DNA of 40,860 bases, taken from contig JAPLSM010000210.1 in the NCBI GenBank assembly GCA_026398635.1, positions 1 through 40,860 of the forward strand. Reading direction: 5' to 3'. Source of the stretch: Spirochaetota bacterium (lineage in GTDB: Bacteria > Spirochaetota > Spirochaetia > SZUA-6 > Fen-1364). The translations under genes were made by a program, and so were the position numbers. How positions within the stretch are numbered: position 1 is the stretch's first letter; the number at the start of each line of letters is the position of its first letter. Under the pieces are notes generated by a model. That model saw only the letters and a list, made by a program, of their open reading frames with translations, did no database searches and was not told the DNA's origin. Positions 24,001-31,740 of the stretch are shown here, one piece after another.

Positions 24001-25747
24001 CCTGGCGGACGAGGAGGCCGCCGTCTGTAGGCAGGGGTGCCGACACCTCGTATCGCGCGATGCGGTCGTCGGCAGGCCCGGTCCACGAGATCGCGAAGTC
24101 GTTCGAAGGCTGGTACCCGTCGAGCAGGGGCGCGGGCTGCAGGAACAGTGTGACTGCCTTCGGCGGGGTTGCATCGCGGATGAAGGTGACGCGCGCCGGA
24201 TCCCGCGTGGTGTTGCCGGCCCGGTCGGTAGACCATACCGCCAGCGTCCAAGCACCATCCGTCGGGGCATCCAAGGCCAGTTGCTGTGACGCCCCCCTGA
24301 GTTCGACCGGCTTCGCCTCCGAACCGTCCAGCCCCCACGTGTACCGGTATGAGGTTATGCGGGAGGGGTCCTCGGGTTCGCTCCAGCTCACAGCCACCGA
24401 GTCGCGGTTCGCCGGCGTTCCTGGCGAGAAATCGAGCGGACGCAGTGCGGGGGCCGGGGCCGAGGTGTCGGGACGTATGGCGTACAGCGCCCAGGCATTC
24501 TTCGCCGACAGGACCTCGGCGAACACGAACAACCGGTCATCGAGCACCGTTCCGTGGGACACGAAGGTACCCGCGTCGAGCGACGGGGCGACGATGCTCG
24601 TTTCCCACCCCTTGGTCCGTGTGGCGAGCATCAGCCGGCTCTGCGGAGGCTGCCGGGCGTAGAGGATCCGGACCTTTCCGTCGACGGTGACCATCTGCGG
24701 GTACAGCGCGCTGCCGGCCTGGCTCACGTTCTCCTTCGGCAGCACCACCGCTCCTTCCCCGTCCAACTCGCAGTAGTAGATCTGGTAGACGGGGGTCTGG
24801 GTGGATCCCACGAAAGCCCGTTCCCAGACAAGGCCGAGCCGGTCCCCGATCGGGGCGAGGGAGGGACGCTGGTTGCTGAAGTCGTCCGCTTTCTGCAACC
24901 CCGCTTTACCGGTAACCGCCTCCTGGAAACCGTCTCCCGAGGTGATGGGCAGGGAGTCCCCCCAGGTGCGCCCGCCGTCGGTGCTCCGTTTCAGGTAGAG
25001 GTGGTTGGTCTCGCGCATGGACTGGAACACCACGTAGTCGGTCTTTCCCATGACCACGTGGTGGGGCTGGATGTTCTGCCGCAGGCTTTTGTCGGTGCTT
25101 TCTTCCTTGTTGGTGACGAGCGGCTGCAGGGTCGGCCAGTGAACGCCATCACTCGAGACGCTGTACGCGATGGAGAGCTTCACCGAGGCCGCCTGCGTGC
25201 CGGAGCCCGGCACCGTCTCCGAACGGGTCAGCATGAGCATCCAGCCGCCGTCCGCCGTCTTCGAGAGGTCCGGCGAGGTGACGACCGACGATTCCTTGAA
25301 GCGTGCGATTTCACGGAACGTGTTCCCGGCGTCCTCCGATGACTTGATCAGAACTTCCGACACCTCGTCTCCGGCCGTGCTGGGCAGCACGACGGCCACG
25401 AGGATGCGCCGGTCGTCCACCGCGAGCGCGTGCATCCGCGGTTCCTCGCCCACCCCCGGCAGCGGGATAGGTCCGTGCACGAGCCGGCGTCCCGCCCACC
25501 GGGTGTCCGCGTTCGGTGCGTCGAGCCGGGCCGTGTCGGTCCAGATGGAGACCGCCGAGGAAGCGCCGGTTCCCGTGCGTTCCTGCCAGGAGAGGACGAG
25601 GAAGCTGTCGTTCGCGGCGGAGCCCGAGTAGGAGACGCCGGACGGCGCCTTCACGGTGGGCTCTTCCCAGAAGAAGGTCTGTGCCGCTGCCGTGCCGGCA
25701 GCGCAGGCGAGCATGATCGCTGTTATGGCAAGCCGGCGCATCCTCAT
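21083..25747 (-). CDS. Giant receptor phosphatase: beta-propeller, Ig-like, HAMP and SpoIIE
   Basis: Protein of 1554 aa. Signal peptide (MRMRRLAITAIMLACAAGTA). Residues about 30-430 look like a six-bladed propeller with Asp-box motifs (SEDAGNTF, SSDGVHW, STDGGRTW). Residues about 435-620 hold two Ig/FnIII-like domains (SVAVSWSEPEDPSRITSYRY, DFAISWTGPADDRIARYEVS), then an IPT/TIG-like segment (LVGRGFSASGIVREVYLDRD). TM near 752-772, a cytoplasmic linker, TM near 824-848, a second periplasmic region, TM near 1097-1122, HAMP (DEIGTLADAVNEMT near 1150) and a SpoIIE domain with intact aspartates (GDYFDF, CDVAGKG, FTDGFEES, DDLTLLVV). The ATG at 25747 overlaps the upstream stop as ATGA; the frame continues upstream only as a shadow. 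Confidence 0.88.
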   Translation of the reverse strand: MRMRRLAITAIMLACAAGTAAAQTFFWEEPTVKAPSGVSYSGSAANDSFLVLSWQERTGTGASSAVSIWTDTARLDAPNADTRWAGRRLVHGPIPLPGVGEEPRMHALAVDDRRILVAVVLPSTAGDEVSEVLIKSSEDAGNTFREIARFKESSVVTSPDLSKTADGGWMLMLTRSETVPGSGTQAASVKLSIAYSVSSDGVHWPTLQPLVTNKEESTDKSLRQNIQPHHVVMGKTDYVVFQSMRETNHLYLKRSTDGGRTWGDSLPITSGDGFQEAVTGKAGLQKADDFSNQRPSLAPIGDRLGLVWERAFVGSTQTPVYQIYYCELDGEGAVVLPKENVSQAGSALYPQMVTVDGKVRILYARQPPQSRLMLATRTKGWETSIVAPSLDAGTFVSHGTVLDDRLFVFAEVLSAKNAWALYAIRPDTSAPAPALRPLDFSPGTPANRDSVAVSWSEPEDPSRITSYRYTWGLDGSEAKPVELRGASQQLALDAPTDGAWTLAVWSTDRAGNTTRDPARVTFIRDATPPKAVTLFLQPAPLLDGYQPSNDFAISWTGPADDRIARYEVSAPLPTDGGLLVRQADSLRAENVDDGEYTVKVSAVDLAGNVGPPASITLRLNRYRPVTYIARVDERKDSGDNLVLQLVGRGFSASGIVREVYLDRDRLPPYEHTLKQAAGQFAVPNDRHITGITLGSDYDTADYFVGVLNPTRGGVLFATKAVAFQAPGTVKIGDFSFRWAPRWAAARTSRLHVPFVVLLVVLSAGLIAVLLVVSSRRLVATAREGAVLKAEVLALLEGRPALITVEETERKIKELHRRGIGLRLKFSMLVSVLVIIIVAGVAVPLGLQMITREQRILAEELLNRSNLLLDSAAARAASPLRAGTAGFATVSNIPASIGAMQEEKLHEALYLSITGPRVPLPAAADPVDRDYLWATNDPYWPEGSFEPAQLQLDDRILTRGEVVQITAELNADAATKLKDLLEENRRLSAESDRLAKIAIGKNATPADVAEYKSTGQKYAQVQADGRSRINELAKDKKAARSGTIPAFDPNNLATEYLFYRPIVDFVQDGNFTLGMVRLKISTELIQGEIASATLELIRTMVLISLVAVGAGVIGAVILAGITIGPVRKLAAGVAKIRDTEDKSKLAEIAVGSRDEIGTLADAVNEMTRGLVKAAKDKAELLVGKSVQKRFLPLEEAGGEKGSTGGRKTDHFDIYGYYEGAKGVSGDYFDFQQLDDRHYAIINCDVAGKGVPAAMIMVEVATLFIGWCQDWTRQRAGARRGSDGTAGLDTLVYTINDMLEERGFEGRFAALTVALYDLETGTLTVCTAGNNVLYVYDVDQGAILPHPLPVDPPAAGVFPSLLVEAKTGFPQLRLLLDRGDALFLFTDGFEESKRSFRTWGGDIVPCAEPGLKEGELHLETHARGQTSEEFGIPRISGVVNAVFGRGTYRLVRHHTISREDLEFDFSGCTGTVKEAVLALVCVEKVFRVYRDALTGPGHLVYMESKVDEFLRNHFRQYDELFRHRVDDGKQSGTAAFSHLKEDPQYDDLTLLVVRRP

Positions 25748-28700
25748 TCGCCCCGAAGCCTCTTGATTTGTGCCTTCGCGGTCAGGAGGAGCTGGTTCCT
25801 CGGCTTCCTGACGAGCAGGTCGTCGATGATGGCCTCCGCGCGGGGCAGGTCGTTTTGGGCTATGAGAGTGTTCGCCTCCAGATACCGCCGGTACTCGTCT
25901 GCCGAGAGCAGGTCTTCCATGGATCCGCCGCGCTTCGTGATGACTTCGCGCTGGAGTGCGCGGGCGCCCAGATTGTCGGGGTTCACGGCCAGGCTCTGCT
26001 TCAGGAGGAGCAGCACCCGCTCCCACACGTTCCTGTCGTTCGGGCTCCTGTCGTACAAGGTACGGGCCTGACGGTAGAGGTCCGCGGATTGCGTGATCAG
26101 TCTCGGCTCCAGCTTCGCGGCCCGCATGCCGAGCATCACCTCGAGGTCGGCGATGGCTGCGTCGATCTTCTGCCGGACCGTCGACGACAGGATGGTGGCG
26201 ACCCCCTCGATGTTCTGGTAGTCCATGAGTGAAAGCCGGGTGTCCCGCATCGTGACGTCGGTAATCCTTGGGTCTTTCGCCTTGGCGAGGTTCGCCTTGT
26301 CGAGGGCATCCTGCACCCGCTGACGCAGGAGCTCGGCGAAGGCAGCTTCGCCCCGGTCGAGCCGCTCGATCTTCAGGTCCATCAGGCGCGCCTCGCGGTA
26401 CTCCGGGACCGCCGTGGTGATGGCCTCCACGCTTACCTTGGCGGCCGCGATGTTTTTACGGTATTCCTCCGAGGACGGACTCGATTTCTTCAGCTTCTCC
26501 GCCGCGTTGTAGCTCAGCTCCGCCTGGGTCATGAACCCGCGCACGTCCTGGTAGATGGGGTCGGTCCGCGTGATTTCGCGCCGGCCGCTCAGCTTCTGCG
26601 CCGACCGGGCGAGGCTGAGATAGTACTCGAGCGTGTCGTTCCGATCCGGGTTCGTCGCGTCCCAGCGCGCCTTCGCCGCCTCGAGGGTGGCCACAGCGGT
26701 CGCGAAGTCGGTGTTCTTGTACTCCGCGATCCCCCGGTTGACCTGCACCTCGACGTCGGCGAGGGTCTGTTTCAGCACCATCTGCTTCACCGCGGCGATG
26801 AGGCGCGGCAGGTCGTTGTAGCGGGCTCGCGCCGTCGCGCTTTCCTGCTGTTCCAGCGACGAGCCGTAGCTCGTGAGGGCCGTCTCGTACTCGGCCTGCG
26901 CATCGCTGTAACGCTTCTCCTTCTCGTGCGTCTGCGCCGCGAGGTAGGCACTGTCGCCCTGCCCGCGCAGCTCGGCGGCCGTCGCGACGGCGGTCCGCGC
27001 TGCCGCGGTGTCCGCGTCAATCCCCGTTTGGAGCGCGACAATGCGCGCGCGCAGGTCTGCCTGCTCGGCGAGCAGGCGGGCGATCCCGTCGCTCGCGGTC
27101 ACGTGGGACGGCTCGGATGTCCACCGCTCGCGCCACGCGTCGAGGTCCGACAGCAGCACCCCGATGTCCGAGAGCGCACGCACGTACTCCTCGTTCGCCA
27201 GGTCCGGCCGCTTCCCCGCCGGCGCCTGGCTGACCACGGTGCCGGCTGTGAGCGCCCGCCCCTTCTCCTGCCGCGCCTCGGCCGCGGCGCGACTCGGCTC
27301 GAACCCCGCAGTCTCGAGGCCGGCGATGCGTACCGCGAGGCTTGCGTCTGCCTCGAGCGCCCTGGCCGCCACTGCGGAGAACCGTTCCCTGACCGCCGCG
27401 GCCCGTGTGGCCATGACCGAACCCGCGGCTGCGGAGTCGGCCCGCTTACTCCACTCGCCCACGCCGAGCTCCGCCGTCTTGCGGATCGCGGCGAGGTCCG
27501 TCCGCCCACGCCTGAGCACGACGAGGTCGGCGCTCGACGGGGACGGGATGTCCCGGAGCCGGCGATCCAGTTCGGCGAGTGTTCCGGCGGCTCCGGTTTC
27601 GGCCGTTACGAACGCCTCCCAGACGTCCGCGTCGGCCATGTGCTGACGGATCAGCCCCGCGAGCACCGAAAGGTCGGCCGCTCGGGCGCTGTCCTCGCCG
27701 CTCAGCTCGAGGCCCTCCGCGGCCTGCCACGCCGGCATCTCCGCTTCGAGCACCGCGAGCGCGAGGAGTCCCCGGCTGCGCGCCTCGGCCGCGAGGGTGC
27801 GGAACGCAGCGAGCTCGACCGCCCCGGTGAATGCCTTCTCCATCGCCTGGTAGGCGGTATCGGACGCGGCGGATGCTGTGTCCGAGAGCTTCTGGGCGGT
27901 CGCGACCCACGGCTGCCGAACCGCGCAGGCGAGGCCCTCTGGAGGGACACCCGACCGGCCGAGGGCGTACAGCTCCACGAAGTGCAGCCAGAGGTCGTCG
28001 GGCTCGTCGTCGCCGTTCGCGGCGTCGATCGCGGCATTGACCTCGCGCACCCGCACGGCGAGGGCGCGGATCTCCGCCTCCCGTTCACGGGCCTGGGAGA
28101 GCGGCTGGAGCGCCCTGACGAACCCCTCGCGTCCTGAGGCGGTCACCGGCTTCGCGAGGAGCGCCTCGAGGGCTGCCGGCAGGGCCAGGGTCTCGGGCTG
28201 GGACTCCTCGGACTGGCGTGAGACCTGCTCGAGCTCCTTCACGGCCGCCAGGGCCTGCTCCCGTTGCAGCGCGGCGTAGGGTGCGAGGTCGAACTCGGCC
28301 CGGGATATGGCGAACCCTCCCAGATACGTCTCGATCGCCTGCGGCTGCCTCCCGTCGGCGATCTGTTGGGCCGCCGCCTTCATCACGGCGGTGAACCGCT
28401 GGAAATCCCCCGCGCGCTGCAGCGCGCGGGCGGCCACGGCGAGCGAACGTTTCACGGCCGGGTCCGGGTTCGGGTCAAGATCCTGGAGCTCCTTGACGAT
28501 CGCGAGCCCCTTCTCGACGTCCTGCTCGACGTTGAGCACCTCGAGCAGCTCGCGGTACTTCTCGTTGAAGAGCCGACGCACCTCCATGATCCGGGCGACG
28601 AGCCTGTCGGTCTCCTCGCGCAGGTCGGGGTACTCCTTCATGATTTCGACGATGAGCGCCATGGCCTTGGAGTACTGCTTCCCTTCGACGAGCGTCCGGG

Positions 28701-28803
28701 CCTGCTCCAGCTCCCGCTCGCCCTTCCCGCTCGCGAACCCGGGAACGGCGGCCACGAGGAGGCATAGTGCGAGTACGGTAAGGAGGCGCTCAGAGATCCT
28801 CAC
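25744..28803 (-). CDS. Large exported helical/TPR protein
   Basis: Protein of 1019 aa from a GTG with GGGAG about ten bases upstream. Signal peptide (LLTVLALCLLVAAVPGFASG). The mature chain is almost wholly helical. TPR-like units are evident near the N-terminus (LEQARTLVEGKQYSKAMALI) and repeatedly in the last 400 residues (KEKRYSDAQAEYETALTSYG, AEYKNTDFATAVATLEAAKA, DLPRAEAIIDDLLVRKPRNQ); the middle is long Ala/Glu/Arg-rich helix that may form coiled coils. There are no catalytic motifs. It is the first gene of a four-gene operon and overlaps the receptor phosphatase by 4 bp (ATGA), suggesting a stoichiometric periplasmic partner or scaffold for that receptor. Similar genes precede SpoIIE genes in treponemes as far as I recall. 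Confidence 0.8.
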   Translation of the reverse strand: MRISERLLTVLALCLLVAAVPGFASGKGERELEQARTLVEGKQYSKAMALIVEIMKEYPDLREETDRLVARIMEVRRLFNEKYRELLEVLNVEQDVEKGLAIVKELQDLDPNPDPAVKRSLAVAARALQRAGDFQRFTAVMKAAAQQIADGRQPQAIETYLGGFAISRAEFDLAPYAALQREQALAAVKELEQVSRQSEESQPETLALPAALEALLAKPVTASGREGFVRALQPLSQAREREAEIRALAVRVREVNAAIDAANGDDEPDDLWLHFVELYALGRSGVPPEGLACAVRQPWVATAQKLSDTASAASDTAYQAMEKAFTGAVELAAFRTLAAEARSRGLLALAVLEAEMPAWQAAEGLELSGEDSARAADLSVLAGLIRQHMADADVWEAFVTAETGAAGTLAELDRRLRDIPSPSSADLVVLRRGRTDLAAIRKTAELGVGEWSKRADSAAAGSVMATRAAAVRERFSAVAARALEADASLAVRIAGLETAGFEPSRAAAEARQEKGRALTAGTVVSQAPAGKRPDLANEEYVRALSDIGVLLSDLDAWRERWTSEPSHVTASDGIARLLAEQADLRARIVALQTGIDADTAAARTAVATAAELRGQGDSAYLAAQTHEKEKRYSDAQAEYETALTSYGSSLEQQESATARARYNDLPRLIAAVKQMVLKQTLADVEVQVNRGIAEYKNTDFATAVATLEAAKARWDATNPDRNDTLEYYLSLARSAQKLSGRREITRTDPIYQDVRGFMTQAELSYNAAEKLKKSSPSSEEYRKNIAAAKVSVEAITTAVPEYREARLMDLKIERLDRGEAAFAELLRQRVQDALDKANLAKAKDPRITDVTMRDTRLSLMDYQNIEGVATILSSTVRQKIDAAIADLEVMLGMRAAKLEPRLITQSADLYRQARTLYDRSPNDRNVWERVLLLLKQSLAVNPDNLGARALQREVITKRGGSMEDLLSADEYRRYLEANTLIAQNDLPRAEAIIDDLLVRKPRNQLLLTAKAQIKRLRGE

Positions 28804-28923
28804 GGACGCAGGCTCCCACGTCTCCTATTATCGACAAAATCGACGGTTTGGCCACCGGTCGAAGCGGGGCCGGATCGTGCCAGAGTACTCCGGTGATCTT
28901 CCCGACTCCCATACCCCGCCGGG

Positions 28924-28952
28924 TGGAACAACCGTTCCGACCGGTGTATACT
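28924..28952 (+). promoter_or_regulatory. Candidate promoter and inverted repeat before the UPF0164-rex-mazG operon
   Basis: A TATACT -10 box (28947-28952), identical to those of flaA and the YchF-like gene, has a weak TGGAAC at the -35 position (28924-28929, spacer 17). An inverted repeat GGAAC-AACC-GTTCC (28925-28938) covers the -35 box, a plausible repressor site. The predicted transcription start (about 28959) lies after the ATG at 28955 and just before that at 28964, implying a leaderless message from 28964 or a different promoter. The divergent 151-bp region otherwise shows only a GATAAT-like box (28827-28832, minus strand) for the opposite operon. Confidence 0.4.
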
Positions 28953-28954
28953 CA

Positions 28955-30193
28955 ATGGCAGGAATGAAGGTTCCGAAATTCGCGGCACTCACGCTCCTTT
29001 GTCTGAATTCTATCACGGCCGCAGCCGCTCCGGGAGATCTGTACGCGTGGTGGTCGAACGTCTGGGGTCCGCCTGACCCGAACGCCGGAACCACGATCTT
29101 CCCGTCGCTCGAGGTTCCGCTTGGCGGTCGTCTCGAAGGCATGGGAACCGCATCCGCCGCCGTCGCCCGCGACGCCGGCTTCCTCGAGGCGAACCCCGCC
29201 GCGACCGCCCTGCTGAAAAACACGGAATTCGCATTCTCGCACCACGGCTGGATCGCCGACACGAGCCTCGAGGGGGTTGTCTACACGGTGCGTTTCGACG
29301 ACCTCGGCTTCGGTTTCGGCGGCAGATTCCTCTACGTCCCCTTCACGGGCTATGATGAATGGGGCGAGCGCGCAAGCAGGGGCACCATCTCCGAGACCGT
29401 CGCCACGGCGAACGTGGCGTACAACTTCCTCCGCAGCTACTCCTTCCCGGGCTTCGCCGCGGGGGCGAACATCAAGGCTGCGTACCGCCACGTGCCCGCG
29501 GATATCGCCTACGGGCAGTCCATCCTCGGCCTGATGACCGACATCGGCATGCAGACAAGCTTCTCCTTCGCGAAGTTTCAGCACTGGTCGCTCCCGAACG
29601 TCTCGGTGGGCCTCGTGCTGAAGAACCTGGGCATCTCGACCATGCCCGACGAATCGCTGCCGCTGACCGCCTCAGCCGGCCTGGCGTACGCGCCGCTGCG
29701 GGCACTGACGCTGGCTGCGGACTTCAACCTGCCGCTCAGCCTCGACGCCGACCCGGCCCGGGAATGGGATCTCGCGTTCGGCACGAGCGTCGCGGTGGCC
29801 GAGTTCCTCTCGCTGCAGGGCGGCGTGCACCTGAAACCCGGCAATCCCCGGATGAGCATCGGGGCGGACGTCGATCTCGGCACGTGGAGCATCAACGCGA
29901 ACTACAACCTCGACATGAGCGCCTTGGCGCGGAACCCCGTGGACAAGTTCAGCGTTCAGGCCCGGCTCGATCTCGGCGACCGCGGCCGCGCGGACCGCAG
30001 GCGACGTGCCGACGAGCTCTACGCGGAAGGGCTGCGGGAGTTCTCCATCGGCAACCTCGAGAAGTCCATCGAGCTGTGGGGCGAGGTGCTCGCGATCGAC
30101 AAGAAGTACACGCCAGCCCGACAGTACCTCGCCATCGCGGAGGCGACCCTGGAAACCCAGCGCGCCGCCGCTGCCGCGGGGACTGGACCGTGA
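28955..30193 (+). CDS. UPF0164 family (FadL-like) outer-membrane protein with C-terminal TPR
   Basis: Protein of 412 aa. After a signal peptide (KFAALTLLCLNSITAAAA) it has the PorV/UPF0164 pattern: PSLEVPLGGRLEGMGTASAA, FLEANPAATALLKNTEFAFS and HHGWIADTSLEGVVYTVRFD, then alternating strands of a beta barrel (LRSYSFPGFAAGANIKAAYR, WSINANYNLDMSA). Treponemal relatives are FadL-like barrels proposed to carry hydrophobic nutrients across the outer membrane. Unusually, the last 60 residues form a TPR-like helical pair (ADELYAEGLREFSIGNLEKS). ATG at 28955 (MAGMKV) or 28964 (MKVPKF) are both possible; neither has a ribosome site. Its stop overlaps the rex start as GTGA. Confidence 0.8.
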   Translation: MAGMKVPKFAALTLLCLNSITAAAAPGDLYAWWSNVWGPPDPNAGTTIFPSLEVPLGGRLEGMGTASAAVARDAGFLEANPAATALLKNTEFAFSHHGWIADTSLEGVVYTVRFDDLGFGFGGRFLYVPFTGYDEWGERASRGTISETVATANVAYNFLRSYSFPGFAAGANIKAAYRHVPADIAYGQSILGLMTDIGMQTSFSFAKFQHWSLPNVSVGLVLKNLGISTMPDESLPLTASAGLAYAPLRALTLAADFNLPLSLDADPAREWDLAFGTSVAVAEFLSLQGGVHLKPGNPRMSIGADVDLGTWSINANYNLDMSALARNPVDKFSVQARLDLGDRGRADRRRRADELYAEGLREFSIGNLEKSIELWGEVLAIDKKYTPARQYLAIAEATLETQRAAAAAGTGP

Positions 30194-30927
30194 AGGCGCC
30201 CTCCCCCAGGGAGGACGGCCGGTCGGACGGGCACTCCGCCCAGACCCTCGACCACCCCATCCCCGAGCAGACGCTGCGCCGGGTGCCGCTGTACCATCAG
30301 ATCCTCGCGGAGATGCTGGTCGCGGGAGAGCCCTACGTTTCGTCGCGCCACCTCGCGGGATTCTTCGGCATCGACGACACGCAGGTGCGCAAGGATGTCT
30401 CGCTGATCGGCTACAAGGGCAAACCAAAGGCCGGCTATTCCGTCAGCGGCCTGAAGCTCGCCATCGAGGAGTTTTTGGGCATCAACTACGAGAACACCGC
30501 CATCCTCGTCGGCGTCGGCCATCTCGGCTCCGCCCTCAGCCAGTACCCTGGCCTGGCCCAGTACGGACTGCGCCTGGTGGCCATCTTCGACAACGACCCC
30601 GCGAAGATCGGCAGCGTCGTCGGCGGGTTCACGGTGCTCGGCACCGAGAGCCTCCCGCGCGTGGTGCGCAGCTTCGACATCGGCATCGCGATCGTCTGCG
30701 TGCCCAAAGGCGCTGCCCAGGAGGTGACGGACCGGATCATCTCGCTCGGCATCAAGGCCGTCTGGAATTTTTCGCCCACCCGGATCTCCGTGCCCGCGGA
30801 TGTGGTCGTCCGCAACGAGAACATCGCCCTCGGCCTCGCCATCCTCTCGCATTACATGAAACGCCAGAAGCACGCGGGGACGCGCCCGGCTGTGCCGGCC
30901 TCCGGCTCCCCCACGATCGTCGGCTGA
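30190..30927 (+). CDS. rex: Redox-sensing transcriptional repressor Rex
   Basis: Protein of 245 aa. After an unusual 30-residue polar N-terminal extension, the winged helix starts at about RRVPLYHQILAEMLVAGEPY with the recognition segment SSRHLAGFFGIDDTQVRKDV and the wing LIGYKGKPKAGYSV. A Rossmann domain follows with the NAD(H)-binding loop AILVGVGHLGSALSQY, the acidic strand end LVAIFDNDPAKIGS and the swapped C-terminal helix NIALGLAILSHYMKRQ. Rex represses fermentation and respiration genes until NADH rises. The start is GTG at 30190 overlapping the UPF0164 stop by 4 bp; trimming to a later start would remove the extension. I saw no Rex operator (TTGTGAAN-type) in the window. Confidence 0.93.
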   Translation: MKAPSPREDGRSDGHSAQTLDHPIPEQTLRRVPLYHQILAEMLVAGEPYVSSRHLAGFFGIDDTQVRKDVSLIGYKGKPKAGYSVSGLKLAIEEFLGINYENTAILVGVGHLGSALSQYPGLAQYGLRLVAIFDNDPAKIGSVVGGFTVLGTESLPRVVRSFDIGIAIVCVPKGAAQEVTDRIISLGIKAVWNFSPTRISVPADVVVRNENIALGLAILSHYMKRQKHAGTRPAVPASGSPTIVG

Positions 30928-30936
30928 CCCCCGCTC

Positions 30937-31740
30937 ATGGAAACCGCCGCCCAGGACTCCTTCGCACGCCTCCTCTCCATCATACGCCGCCTGCGCAGCC
31001 CGGGCGGCTGCGCCTGGGACCGCGAGCAGTCTCCGACCACGCTTCGCTCCGGCCTCGTGGAGGAGGCGTGGGAGGCAGTGAGCGCCATCGACACGGGCGA
31101 TGAGGCGAACCTGCGCGAGGAACTCTGCGACCTCTACCTGCTCGTCACCATGATCGCCTGGATGCACGAGGAGCGTTCCTCCTTCACCGTGGCTGACGTG
31201 CTCGAGGGCATCGCCGGCAAGCTCGTGCGGCGCCACCCCCACGTGTTCGGCGATGCGAAGCCCGGATCGGTGCCCGGCATTCTCGCGCAGTGGGATCGAA
31301 TCAAGCGTGACGAGCGGGGGAACGACGTCCCCCCCTCCGCCCTTGATGGAATCCCCGGGTCGCTGCCCCCTCTCGAGCGCTCCGCCGCCCTGCAGAAGCG
31401 GGCTGCCAAGGTCGGGTTCGACTGGCCTGCTGCCGACCCCGTCTGGGACAAGCTGGCGGAGGAGACGCGCGAGCTCCGCGAAGCCGCCGCCTCGGGCGAT
31501 GCGCGTCGGGTCGAGGAAGAGCTTGGCGACCTGCTCTTCACCGTGGTCAACCTGGCCCGATTCCTGAAGGCCGACCCCGCTCTCGCGCTCAACCGGACGA
31601 ACGGCAAGTTCGCGAGGCGGTTTCGTGCGATCGAGCAGCGCCTTGCCGCGCGTGGAATCACGCCTGCCGAGGCTGGGCTGGAGGCGATGGACGAGGTCTG
31701 GAATCAGCTCAGGGATGAGGAGCGGAACGCCTCGAAATAG
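30937..31740 (+). CDS. mazG: Nucleoside triphosphate pyrophosphohydrolase MazG
   Basis: Protein of 267 aa, normal for the two-domain MazG. The N-terminal domain has LRSPGGCAWDREQSPTTLRS and the metal-binding set VEEAWEAVSAIDTGDEANLR with EELCDLYLL. The second domain has KVGFDWPAADPVWDKLAEE, LREAAASGDARRVEEELGDL and LFTVVNLARFLKADP. It hydrolyses NTPs to NMP and pyrophosphate, cleaning up aberrant nucleotides and affecting ppGpp levels in E. coli. ATG at 30937 lies 9 bp after rex, so it is in the rex transcript; no good ribosome site is seen. Its 3' end overlaps the converging radical SAM gene by 37 bp. Confidence 0.93.
   Translation: METAAQDSFARLLSIIRRLRSPGGCAWDREQSPTTLRSGLVEEAWEAVSAIDTGDEANLREELCDLYLLVTMIAWMHEERSSFTVADVLEGIAGKLVRRHPHVFGDAKPGSVPGILAQWDRIKRDERGNDVPPSALDGIPGSLPPLERSAALQKRAAKVGFDWPAADPVWDKLAEETRELREAAASGDARRVEEELGDLLFTVVNLARFLKADPALALNRTNGKFARRFRAIEQRLAARGITPAEAGLEAMDEVWNQLRDEERNASK

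Noticed and set aside
24900-25747. Secreted sialidase (GH33) call for the Asp-box region
   Set aside because: Asp boxes occur in many non-enzymatic propellers; I see no RIP motif with the catalytic arginine triad, and the chain continues into a membrane phosphatase.
25748-26026. Upstream extension of the giant phosphatase frame to 26026
   Set aside because: It lies within the well-supported TPR gene in another frame; the signal peptide at MRMRRLAIT and the ATGA overlap fix the start at 25747.
28827-28844. Promoter or operator for the TPR-SpoIIE operon: GATAAT box and direct repeat ATCGAC-N3-ATCGAC
   Set aside because: No -35 match at 16-18 bp and the repeat is too short to separate from chance; left as a note only.
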